From contig CAWBSR010000018.1 in NCBI GenBank assembly GCA_963791545.1, forward strand, positions 1 through 64,000: 64,000 nt of DNA, read 5' to 3'. Source of the stretch: JALYXV01 sp963791545. Lineage in GTDB: Bacteria > Actinomycetota > Acidimicrobiia > Acidimicrobiales > Palsa-688. Each line of letters starts with the position of its first letter. Position 1 is the first letter of the stretch. The notes beneath the pieces were generated by a model, which saw only the letters and a program-made list of their open reading frames with translations, had not been told where the DNA came from and did not search any database. Of this stretch, positions 23,377-30,577 are shown in pieces. The position numbers and the translations under genes are program-made.

Positions 23377-24039
23377 ATGCTTGGGCAGAAGCAGGCGAAC
23401 CAGATGATGCAGTCGAGGCCCCCGACTCACCCCTCCACCGGGAGCCCCCGGATCGGGCTCGACAATCGTTCCCCTCTCGAGGATCGCAGCAGCGTGACCA
23501 CCCTGGTGACCGCCGCCGCGGCGGGCGACAGCGGGGCCACCGAGGCCCTGATCCAGCGCTTCTCGGGGCTGGTGTGGTCGATCGCCTGGAGCTACCACCT
23601 GAGCGGGGCCGACGCCGCCGACGTCAGCCAGGTGGTATGGCTGCGCCTGGTCGAGAACCTGAGCCGGATCCGGGAACCGGGCAGTGTCGGTGCCTGGCTG
23701 GCGTCGGTGACCCGCCATGAGTGCCTGCGGCTGCTGCGCCGATCCGAGCGCGAGGTCGCGACGTCCGACGAACTGTATCTCGACGAGTGCCGGGGCGACG
23801 ACGAAATCGATCTGGAGCTGCTCAGCCACGAGCGTGACGCCGCCATCCGCCAGGCCTTCGAATGCCTGCCACCCCGCTGGCGGACCCTGCTCGAGGTGCT
23901 GATGGATGCCCCACTGGCCAGCTACGAAGAGGTGGCCGAGGTGGTCGGCATGCCGATCGGCAGCATCGGCCCGACTCGCCAACGTTGCCTGGAGAGGTTG
24001 CGCTCCGCCCCGGCGCTGGTCGAGTTGAGCGCCGCCTAG
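23377..24039 (+). CDS. ECF-type RNA polymerase sigma factor
   Basis: 221 residues from ATG 23377, which has a strong ribosome site (GGAGGAAA). Region 2 reads LIQRFSGLVWSIAWSYHLSG, ADVSQVVWLRLVENLSRI, VGAWLASVTRHECLRLLRRS. Region 4 reads FECLPPRWRTLLEVLMDAPL, then YEEVAEVVGMPIGSIGPTRQ, CLERLR. No SnoaL domain and no adjacent anti-sigma gene are seen. An in-frame upstream start (23317) lacks a ribosome site. It follows the LuxR gene and is followed, 38 bp on, by a DUF5995 gene. It is the full-length relative of the region-2-only protein at 19542-19865, the two flanking the LuxR gene. Confidence 0.88.
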   Translation: MLGQKQANQMMQSRPPTHPSTGSPRIGLDNRSPLEDRSSVTTLVTAAAAGDSGATEALIQRFSGLVWSIAWSYHLSGADAADVSQVVWLRLVENLSRIREPGSVGAWLASVTRHECLRLLRRSEREVATSDELYLDECRGDDEIDLELLSHERDAAIRQAFECLPPRWRTLLEVLMDAPLASYEEVAEVVGMPIGSIGPTRQRCLERLRSAPALVELSAA

Positions 24040-24077
24040 GGTTTCGTCGCTGGCGGCCTACCAGGGGGAGGGCAGCA

Positions 24078-25034
24078 GTGATCAACCGGTACGACACCCG
24101 CGGGGTAGCGGAGGTGGTCGCGGCGCTCGAGGAGATCCAGGCCGAGGCCGATCGCCGCCACCCTTTGCACGAGCACGACGGAGTGGCCTGCTTCGACTAC
24201 CTCTACACCGTCATCACCAAGAACGTGCTGCGGTGCCTCGAGAGTCAACTGGCCGAGGACGACCCCCATTTCCAGGACCTGGGCTTCATGGCCTGTCTTG
24301 ACGTGGCCTTCGCCAAGCGGTACCTGGCGGCCATGGGTTACGGGGAGGCCCAGGGCCAAGGAGAGCCCCAGCCGTTCCCGCCCCGGTGCTGGCAGACGCT
24401 GGTCGACCACCGCGAGGCACGCGACATCTCGCCGTTGATATTCGCGGTGGCGGGGGTCAACGCCCACGTGAACTTCGACCTGCCCTTTGCCCTCGTCCAG
24501 GCCTGCACCGTGGCCGGTTGCGAACTGGAGTCGGGAAGCAACCGGCGCGACTACCAGCTGATCAATGAGATCTTCGCCATCCACATGCAGCAACTGCGAC
24601 AGCACTTCGAGAACCGTTTTGAGCGGGGCTTCGACCAAGCCCTCGTCTCGCGGATCGAGAACCTGGTGGGCGAGGTGGTGGTGGTGGTGGCCCGCGACCT
24701 GGCCTGGGTGAAGGCCCGGCAGCTGTGGCGCGTCCGCGAGGACGAGGACCGGTACCTGCGGCTGGCAAAGTCACGAGACCGCTGGGTGGCTCGGGTCAAC
24801 TGGGGCCTGTTCCAGGTGGACAAGCTGCCGGCGATGGCATTTCGCAGCCTCTACCGGGTTCCCGGGCCGCCCCGGAAGCTCGCCCGGCGGGGCCTGGGGC
24901 GAACCGGGTGGGCCGCCGACGGCCGGGTCCGAGTCCCAAAGGACCCGGAGCCGGTCGAGGTCGCCCGAGCCAGGGCTAACTCGAACAGCGGTGGCGGCGT
25001 CGGCCCACGACGAGCCACCACACGCCTGCGATAA
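24078..25034 (+). CDS. DUF5995-family protein
   Basis: About 318 residues from GTG 24078, preceded by GGGGGAGGG. The sequence is mostly helical, with conserved-looking elements CFDYLYTVITKNVLRCLESQ, FMACLDVAFAKRYLAAM, AVAGVNAHVNFDLPFALVQA and DYQLINEIFAIHM. The NAHVNxDLP segment is the family marker as I recall it. Function is unknown; the conserved H/N/D residues could form a metal or substrate site. There is no signal peptide. It may be co-transcribed with the upstream sigma gene. Its last 59 bp overlap the 3' end of a convergent small membrane-protein gene. Confidence 0.7.
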   Translation: MINRYDTRGVAEVVAALEEIQAEADRRHPLHEHDGVACFDYLYTVITKNVLRCLESQLAEDDPHFQDLGFMACLDVAFAKRYLAAMGYGEAQGQGEPQPFPPRCWQTLVDHREARDISPLIFAVAGVNAHVNFDLPFALVQACTVAGCELESGSNRRDYQLINEIFAIHMQQLRQHFENRFERGFDQALVSRIENLVGEVVVVVARDLAWVKARQLWRVREDEDRYLRLAKSRDRWVARVNWGLFQVDKLPAMAFRSLYRVPGPPRKLARRGLGRTGWAADGRVRVPKDPEPVEVARARANSNSGGGVGPRRATTRLR

Positions 25035-25191
25035 CGCCGACAATCACCGCCACATGCAGAAGCCACCCGACCAGGTGCAGGACGGCGGTCAGCACTGCGA
25101 ACACCGCGGCCACGGCCAAGCTGCCGATCACGATCCCAACGGCGATGGCCAGGGCGAGCCCGACCAGGCTGTGCTTACGTTCATCGATCAT
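24976..25191 (-). CDS. Small two-helix membrane protein, unknown
   Basis: 71 residues from ATG 25191 with a strong ribosome site (GAAGGAGGG). Short cytoplasmic N-terminus (MIDERKHS), two hydrophobic helices (LVGLALAIAVGIVIGSLAV, then VLHLVGWLLHVAVIVGVIAG) and a basic tail (GRRRHR). No family is named. A 6-bp stem-loop (25201-25216) overlaps the start of the ribosome site. Confidence 0.6.
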   Translation of the reverse strand: MIDERKHSLVGLALAIAVGIVIGSLAVAAVFAVLTAVLHLVGWLLHVAVIVGVIAGVWWLVVGRRRHRCSS

Positions 25192-25200
25192 TGCTTCCCT

Positions 25201-25216
25201 CCTTCAATGGTGAAGG
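25201..25216 (-). promoter_or_regulatory. Stem-loop overlapping the ribosome site of the small membrane-protein gene
   Basis: On the minus strand: CCTTCA, loop CCAT, TGAAGG, then AGGGAAGCA and ATG. The right arm includes the first half of the GAAGGAGGG ribosome site, so pairing would partly hide it. A second 7-bp stem (AGGGGGA/TCCCCCT, 25225-25247) lies just upstream and could end the transcript of the gene at 25271. Confidence 0.35.
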
Positions 25217-25270
25217 TACGCCTCAGGGGGAGATGTTTCATCCCCCTCAGCGAGGATTGGGCCCTCCCCC

Positions 25271-26188
25271 TCAGGGTGGACAGCGCAAGCCACCGCCGGC
25301 GGCCGAGGCCAGGTTGCTGAGGATCCAGGTGACGACCGCTTCTTGCGACATGGTTTTGTCGACCTCGAGGATGTGCCACCCGAGGTCGGCGAGGCGTCGG
25401 CGGCGGCGGGCGTCGTCGATCCGGGCGAGGGGGTTGGCGGCGTGGTCACGGGCGCCGTTGTATTCCACGCCGACCCTCAGTCTCGGCCAGGCGATGTCGA
25501 TGAGCAGAAGGCCTTCTGGAGTCTTCACCTGGTAGTCGACCTTGAATGCCGGGGCGCCCGCCTCGACCAGACGTCGGCACAGGTCCCGGGCTGGGGGGCT
25601 GTCGTAGTGGCCGCCCACATCGACGGCTTCGAGGCAGAGCCCTCGCAGGGCCTGGCATCGACGGTCGCCGACCAAGTCGATCCATCGGAGGATGGCGGGG
25701 AAGTCGGTCCAATGGCGTTTGACGAGGTCATTGGCAACGCTTTTGACAAGGCGGGGGTGGCACACTTCGGCGACTTGGACGATGGCGAGCGCGGGCACAA
25801 CGACCGGCAGGTCCTGGTGCGAGGTGATGGCCAGTCCCGGGGCCAGGCGGGAGCGGTGGGTGATCACACCTTCGAGACGATGATCGCGGTTGTCGAAGGT
25901 CGTGATCTCGACCCCGCCCGCCGTGACCTGCTGGGCGCCCCAGAGGTGAGCGGCGGCCAGGTGGGACGCGGCGGCGGTCCGGCCCCCGGCCAAGCAGGCG
26001 GCCATCAGTGGCTGATGCTCCGGGGTGGCGCCTACGACCGCGAACACGCCCCGTCGAACCACCTTGAGGCGCCCATCCCGGACTGCCCATCTGATTCCGG
26101 ACTCTGTCGCGCCAACCGCCAGCATCTGGGACCGGGTAGCAAGGTTCCGTTGCCGGGCCGCCAAGGCCAGAATATCATTCCATAGCAT
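25271..26188 (-). CDS. AbiEi-like N-domain plus DUF559-type endonuclease-like C-domain protein
   Basis: About 305 residues from ATG 26188. The N-terminal part (LAARQRNLATRSQMLAVGAT, then IRWAVRDGRLKVVRRGVFAV) resembles the winged-helix domain of type IV antitoxin AbiEi-like proteins. The C-terminal part (LLLIDIAWPRLRVGVEYNG, then ARIDDARRRRRLADLGWHIL, EVDKT) is a DUF559/Vsr-like PD-(D/E)xK nuclease fold with likely catalytic D, E and E/K. This two-domain form is common in actinobacteria. No toxin partner gene is beside it, so toxin-antitoxin activity is not supported here. A GTG at 26248 in the same frame lies inside a long inverted repeat and is a poorer start. Confidence 0.72.
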   Translation of the reverse strand: MLWNDILALAARQRNLATRSQMLAVGATESGIRWAVRDGRLKVVRRGVFAVVGATPEHQPLMAACLAGGRTAAASHLAAAHLWGAQQVTAGGVEITTFDNRDHRLEGVITHRSRLAPGLAITSHQDLPVVVPALAIVQVAEVCHPRLVKSVANDLVKRHWTDFPAILRWIDLVGDRRCQALRGLCLEAVDVGGHYDSPPARDLCRRLVEAGAPAFKVDYQVKTPEGLLLIDIAWPRLRVGVEYNGARDHAANPLARIDDARRRRRLADLGWHILEVDKTMSQEAVVTWILSNLASAAGGGLRCPP

Positions 26189-26221
26189 GAAAGGACTTAA
26201 CCACTGGGGTGTGACGGATTG

Positions 26222-26267
26222 GGTGCGCTGAATAGTTGGTGCGTACACGCCAACTATTCAGCGCACC
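26222..26267. terminator. Perfect 18-bp inverted repeat (strong stem-loop)
   Basis: GGTGCGCTGAATAGTTGG (26222-26239), 10-nt loop, CCAACTATTCAGCGCACC (26250-26267), with no mismatch. It lies 72 bp after the end of the LiaFSR-like operon (minus strand) and just before the next gene on that strand, so a terminator is the first guess. The AT-containing stem and lack of a T-run are unusual for a GC-rich terminator. Confidence 0.6.
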
Positions 26268-26273
26268 TCCGGC

Positions 26274-26315
26274 GGCGAGCGGCCACCGGCGAGCGGCGCC
26301 CGGCGAGCGGGCAGC
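26274..26315. repeat. Three imperfect 14-bp direct repeats next to the inverted repeat
   Basis: GGCGAGCGGCCACC, GGCGAGCGGCGCCC, GGCGAGCGGGCAGC in tandem, followed by more diverged GAGCGGCCAGCG-like copies up to the response-regulator stop. Non-coding; role unknown. Confidence 0.6.
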
Positions 26316-26338
26316 GGCTAAGGACGAGCGGCCAGCGA

Positions 26339-26998
26339 CTAGCGGCTGGGTTCCACGAGGCCGCATTCGTAGGCCAGCACCACCGCCTGGATACGGTCCC
26401 GTAACCCCAGCTTGGTCAGGATGTGGGTCACGTGAGTCTTGACGGTGGCCTCGCCGATGTAGAGGCGCTCGCCGATCTCGATGTTGGACTGGCCCCGGGC
26501 CACTTCCCGCAGCACGTCCAGTTCCCGGTCGGTGAGGGCGGCCAGCCGTGACGGGATCTCGCCGCGGGGGATGAGGCCCGGGCGGCGGGCGAACTCTTCC
26601 ATGAGGCGCTTCGTCATCCGGGGCTCGACCAGGGCGTTGCCTGCGAAGGCGGCCCGGATGGCGGACACCAACTCGTCGGGGGGCGATGCCTTGAGCAGGA
26701 AACCGCTGGCCCCGGCCCGCACCGAGGCGAAGAGGTGCTCGTCGAGATCGAAGGTGGTGAGCACGACCACCCGGGCTCCCGACGCCTCCACCAGGCGCCG
26801 GCACGCCTCGACGCCGTCCATGCGAGGCATGCGGACGTCCATGAGGATGACGTCGGGCTGGAGCCGGCTGGCTTCCTCGATCGCCTCGAGGCCGTTGGCT
26901 GCCTCCCCGATGACCCGGAGGTCGCCTTCCGCCTCCAGGATCAGACGGAGGCCGGTTCGGACCATGGCCTCGTCGTCGACGATCAGCAGCCGGATCAC
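26339..26998 (-). CDS. NarL/LiaR-type response regulator
   Basis: 219 residues from GTG 26998. The receiver has D8/D9, phospho-acceptor D54 in VILMDVRMP, and K in GFLLKASPPDEL. The C-terminal LuxR helix-turn-helix reads LTDRELDVLREVARGQSNIE, IGERLYIGEATVKTHVTHIL, TKLGLRDRIQAVV. It is the last gene of a three-gene minus-strand operon after a membrane protein (28182-29528) and its kinase (27064-28185), a LiaFSR-like arrangement usually responding to cell-envelope stress. Confidence 0.92.
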   Translation of the reverse strand: MIRLLIVDDEAMVRTGLRLILEAEGDLRVIGEAANGLEAIEEASRLQPDVILMDVRMPRMDGVEACRRLVEASGARVVVLTTFDLDEHLFASVRAGASGFLLKASPPDELVSAIRAAFAGNALVEPRMTKRLMEEFARRPGLIPRGEIPSRLAALTDRELDVLREVARGQSNIEIGERLYIGEATVKTHVTHILTKLGLRDRIQAVVLAYECGLVEPSR

Positions 26999-27063
26999 GG
27001 AATCACTGGGCAGGCGCCCAGCTTGTCAGCTGGCAATGGATGACACGGGTGCCAAGGGGCTTG

Positions 27064-28185
27064 TCAGGCGGCAATGGCGAGCACGGGGATCGAGGCGTAT
27101 ACCCGCCACCCCGGGCCCGGGGTGCGGGGGCCGGCCTCGAGCGACCCGCCGAAGGTGGCCAGCCGCTCCGACATCCCGAGCAGGCCGTGGCCCCCTCCGG
27201 GGCGTCCCACCGCTGCACCCCCGGGCCCGTCGTCGTCGACGAATACCGTGATGGTTTCCGGGGCGTAGATGAGCTGGACCTCGATGGCGGCGTCACTGGC
27301 GTAGCGGGTCGCGTTGGTGAGGGCCTCCTGGACCACCCGGTACACCAGCAGCTCGACGCTGGCCGGCACCCGGGGAGGATCCCCCAGGGCGTGCAGGCTG
27401 ACCGATCGCCCGGCCTCCTGGAGGGTGGCCACCAGGCACGCGATGTCGGCCAGGCGGGGTAGCGGGGTTCGGGCCGGGTTCATGCCCCGGCTCGAGGTGT
27501 CGACGGCAACCACATCGGCGCCCCGTGGCGCCGACGCCGCCGGCAGCTGCGCGGGCCCGTAGCCGGCGCCATTGCCCGCCAGGCCCCATCCCTGGCCGTA
27601 GCCCGCCGGTCCCTGGCCGTAGCCCGCCGGGCCCCATCCCTGGCCGAGACCCGCCGGTCCCTGGCCGTAACCTGCCGCCGTCCCCAAGGCGCCGAATCCG
27701 GCCGCCCCGATCGAGGCGTCGGCTCCCCGCAGCACGCTCAGCATGCTGTCCAGCTCACTAAGGGTCTGGCGGCCCGTCTCCTCGGCCGCCTCCAAGGACG
27801 CCGAGGCGGCATCGGGCTTGCTGTCCGCCACCCGGCGGGCCGCCGCGATCTGGATCGTCATCAGGCTGACTCCGTGGGCAACGATGTCGTGCAGCTCCCG
27901 GGCGATGCGCACCCGCTCCTCGGCGACGGCCAGCTGGGCGCTGCGGTCCTCCTCGACCTGGAGCCGGCGGGCCCGACGCAGGAGCATGCCGGCCCCCGCT
28001 GCGATCAGGAACAAGGGCCAGAACATGGCCGGGCCCACCCGCACCAGGCCCGCGCTGTCGATCAGAAAGGCGACGCCGACCAGGAAATAGAAGGTGCCGA
28101 TCGTTACCCGACCGCTGCGGTAGCGGTAAGTGATCATGGCGGGCGTGATCGCGGGATCGCTCTCCGGTGCCAGGGTGGCGGTCAT
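27064..28185 (-). CDS. LiaS-like sensor histidine kinase with a Gly/Gln/Tyr repeat insert
   Basis: 373 residues from ATG 28185 (MTATLAPESDPAITPAM), overlapping the upstream stop (ATGA). Two or three N-terminal hydrophobic helices (FYFLVGVAFLIDSAGLV, MFWPLFLIAAGAGMLL), then HisKA_3 with EERVRIARELHDIVAHGVSL (phosphorylated His in ELHD). The ATPase domain has VYRVVQEALTNATRYAS (N-box), FVDDDGPGG (G1) and GGGHGLLGMSERLATFGG (G2). Between the dimerisation and ATPase domains lies an unusual repeat, GYGQGPAGLGQGW / GPAGYGQGPAGYGQGWG, encoded by tandem repeats at about 27560-27670. The rest is ordinary for the family. Confidence 0.9.
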   Translation of the reverse strand: MTATLAPESDPAITPAMITYRYRSGRVTIGTFYFLVGVAFLIDSAGLVRVGPAMFWPLFLIAAGAGMLLRRARRLQVEEDRSAQLAVAEERVRIARELHDIVAHGVSLMTIQIAAARRVADSKPDAASASLEAAEETGRQTLSELDSMLSVLRGADASIGAAGFGALGTAAGYGQGPAGLGQGWGPAGYGQGPAGYGQGWGLAGNGAGYGPAQLPAASAPRGADVVAVDTSSRGMNPARTPLPRLADIACLVATLQEAGRSVSLHALGDPPRVPASVELLVYRVVQEALTNATRYASDAAIEVQLIYAPETITVFVDDDGPGGAAVGRPGGGHGLLGMSERLATFGGSLEAGPRTPGPGWRVYASIPVLAIAA

Positions 28186-29528
28186 CCGGCGCCGCCCGGT
28201 AGCGGGATCTTGGGAAGAGTTGGTGGCGTCGGGAGCGGGCCCTTCCGGGTCGGGGTCAAGCCGCCCGAGGCCAATGCGGTGGTGATGGCCACCGAGCCGA
28301 AGCCGACCTGGACATGGAGGGTGAGCGGCGGCCCGGGTGAGGCGGGGTGGATCACCTCGTGGACGACTCGGCCCATACCCGAGATGGCCACGCCGTCGAC
28401 GTCGATCAGGCCTGCGCTGACCTGACCATCGAGCACTGCGGGGAGCCCGGCGGGAATGTCGATTTCCAGGTGGCCGGCCGCATTGTCGACCGAGATGGTG
28501 GTGGCGGAGGGCGGCGGCGCCGGCAGGTTGGTGAGGTCGATGACGGTCCTGCCGAAGCCGCCGTGGATGTTCGCCGGCACGTCGGCCCACGTCATGGGGA
28601 CAATGTTGCGCGACCCGAACTGGAGATGGCGGAAACCAACGGGCAGGTTGGGCGACACCGACAGCGCCAGCAGCGCCAGGGCGAGACCGGCGCCGCCCAG
28701 GGTGGGCCACGCCCGGCGGCTGAGGGCCCAGTCGGTGCGGGCGGTGACGACCATGACGGCGCCCAGCACCATGAGGGCGACGGCGACCACGGCTTCGGAC
28801 GACACATGGGCCAGCCGGGTTCCCGCGGCCAGCCACGCCAGCCCGAACACCACCGCCAACAGGCCCAGCAGGGTGCTCCCGTCGTGGCGGTGCCGCAACG
28901 GCGGCGGCGGGGCCGGGGCGGGAGCTGGGGGTCGCCCGTCGCCAGCCCCGCCCAAACCGGGGGGCGGGGGCTGGCCGGGTCGGGCCGACCGGGCCCGGGT
29001 ACCGGGGCGCACCCCGGCGTGGCCGTGGTGGTGGCGGCCCCAGTTGTCCCACCGGGGCGGTCCGCCGGGGCTCGGCGGCCACCAGTACGAGGGGCGCTGA
29101 TCCTCGCCGTCGGCCCCGTCGCCGCCCGAGCGGGCCCAGTCGTCGCGGCCGCGTGCCTGGCGCACCGAGTGGCGGAGCGCCAGCTGGGCCCGGCGCAGGT
29201 CGTGACGGGCGGCCTGCAGATCCTCCCGAACGGTACGCCGCCCGGCCCGCCCGGCCCGCCCGGCCCGCCCGACACCGGCGCCATCCCTGCCCGGGTCCCC
29301 CGACCCCGACCCCGACCCGGGGCCATCCGAGCCGCCCGGCCCGTCGGGGTCTCCAGAGCCCGGTGACGACGCGGAGCCGGTGCCTGACATCGGCCCCGGG
29401 GCGGCGCCCCTCGAACCGTGCAGGTCCTCTCGGGCGCGGTCCAGTGCCGATCGCATATCCCGGCCCAATGAACGGGCCAGCGCTCGTACGTCCTCGGCGA
29501 CCCGCCGCAGCTCGTCATCGCTCGGCAC
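28182..29528 (-). CDS. LiaF-like membrane protein with disordered N-terminus
   Basis: 448 residues. The first 80 residues are charged and Gly/Ser/Pro/Asp-rich, then comes a helical segment (VREDLQAARHDLRRAQLALR) and a His/Pro/Trp-rich stretch. Four hydrophobic helices follow (LLGLLAVVFGLAWLAAG, AVVAVALMVLGAVMVV, LGGAGLALALLALSV region). The C-terminal beta-rich part (FGRTVIDLTNLPAPPPSATT, ISVDNAAGHLEIDIPAGLPA) resembles the LiaF/cell-wall-active-antibiotic response domain. The gene is first in an operon with kinase and regulator genes (ATGA overlap), so it probably controls the kinase. Assignment is by domain resemblance plus context. Confidence 0.72.
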   Translation of the reverse strand: MPSDDELRRVAEDVRALARSLGRDMRSALDRAREDLHGSRGAAPGPMSGTGSASSPGSGDPDGPGGSDGPGSGSGSGDPGRDGAGVGRAGRAGRAGRRTVREDLQAARHDLRRAQLALRHSVRQARGRDDWARSGGDGADGEDQRPSYWWPPSPGGPPRWDNWGRHHHGHAGVRPGTRARSARPGQPPPPGLGGAGDGRPPAPAPAPPPPLRHRHDGSTLLGLLAVVFGLAWLAAGTRLAHVSSEAVVAVALMVLGAVMVVTARTDWALSRRAWPTLGGAGLALALLALSVSPNLPVGFRHLQFGSRNIVPMTWADVPANIHGGFGRTVIDLTNLPAPPPSATTISVDNAAGHLEIDIPAGLPAVLDGQVSAGLIDVDGVAISGMGRVVHEVIHPASPGPPLTLHVQVGFGSVAITTALASGGLTPTRKGPLPTPPTLPKIPLPGGAG

Positions 29529-29659
29529 AATGCTGAGCCTACGACGGGCCCTTTGCCCTGGTCATCCCCCCCAGGGCTGACTGTCGCCTCCGACCTGCGT
29601 GGGACAGCCAGGCGATCCCCGCGGCGCCAGGAGAGGCTCCCACCGCCCCCGCCAACCGC

Positions 29660-30496
29660 TCAGCAGCCGCCCGACGCCCCGATGGCCCGCAGGCCGGCCA
29701 GATCCCCCGCCTGGTAATCGGTGGGGCTGTTGCCACTGATCGTCGGGTACATGATCTCGTTGGGGTGAGAGGCGTGGCCCAGGCCCATGGCGTGGCCCAG
29801 CTCGTGGCGCAGCAGGGTCGCCAGGTAGGGATCTCCCTGGTGGCTGATGTTGATGCCCGCCAGGGTGAGCAGGCCGCCGACGGCCCGCCAGTCCGTGAGG
29901 CCCACCTCGCCGCCGCCGGCAACAGCGCCCCATTGGACCGTGATCTGGGCGGGGCCGTTCACCATCTGCAGGTGCAACCCGGTAATGGATGCCAGCTCAC
30001 TCACGATTCCCGAGATATCGGGGCCGGTGCTCGTCACCGTTATCGTCTGGCAGGCGCTCCAGTGGTAGCCGATGAGGCTGAAATCGCGGGAGTCGCCGCC
30101 ACCGCCCGCGGCGGTGGTGTTGGGCGGGGAGGTTACGACCGGCTTGGCCCCGGTCGTGGCGGTGACGCGGGGCGCAACCGGGGGCGCCGTGGGAACTGGA
30201 GCCGGAGCCACGGTACGGGGGACGGTCGTCGGGGCGACGGTCGTGGGCACCACGGTGGTAGCGGGGACGGTGGTCGGCTCGGGCGAAGCAGTCGAAGAAG
30301 TCGAGGTAGGGGATGGGCCGGGAAGCTCGATCGGCTGATTCCCTGTCCCGTTCGGCGCCGGTCGTTGCAGCACGATCGGCTGCGGTGGGGCCCCGGCGCC
30401 GCTCCCGCCGCTGCTCAAGACGACGAAACCGCCGGCCACCATGGCCAGGAGGGCCACCCAGGTGGCTGCGAATGCGATACGCCAGGGACGAAGCAT
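29660..30496 (-). CDS. Secreted or membrane-anchored matrixin-type zinc metalloprotease
   Basis: 278 residues. An N-terminal hydrophobic segment (IAFAATWVALLAMVAGGFVV) acts as signal or anchor. A long Thr/Pro/Val-rich linker (TTVPATTVVPTTVAPTTV) follows, then the protease domain with HELGHAMGLGH (231-241), the three zinc histidines and catalytic Glu, and a Met-turn NEIMYP a few residues later. This is the metzincin pattern. Substrate unknown. The linker suggests the catalytic domain is held away from the membrane. It is divergent from the etfB gene; the 80 bp between hold both promoters. Confidence 0.88.
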   Translation of the reverse strand: MLRPWRIAFAATWVALLAMVAGGFVVLSSGGSGAGAPPQPIVLQRPAPNGTGNQPIELPGPSPTSTSSTASPEPTTVPATTVVPTTVAPTTVPRTVAPAPVPTAPPVAPRVTATTGAKPVVTSPPNTTAAGGGGDSRDFSLIGYHWSACQTITVTSTGPDISGIVSELASITGLHLQMVNGPAQITVQWGAVAGGGEVGLTDWRAVGGLLTLAGINISHQGDPYLATLLRHELGHAMGLGHASHPNEIMYPTISGNSPTDYQAGDLAGLRAIGASGGC

Positions 30497-30577
30497 GGCC
30501 CCGCTGTCGTCGGGACCCCTATTGGGGTTGAGCGATTGCGCGCGATTTAGCCTGGTCTTCAGAGTCCCCGTTCGGCT

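Noticed and set aside
25271..26188. Type IV toxin-antitoxin system
   Set aside because: Only the AbiEi-like/DUF559 protein is present; the expected AbiEii-like nucleotidyltransferase toxin gene is not adjacent.
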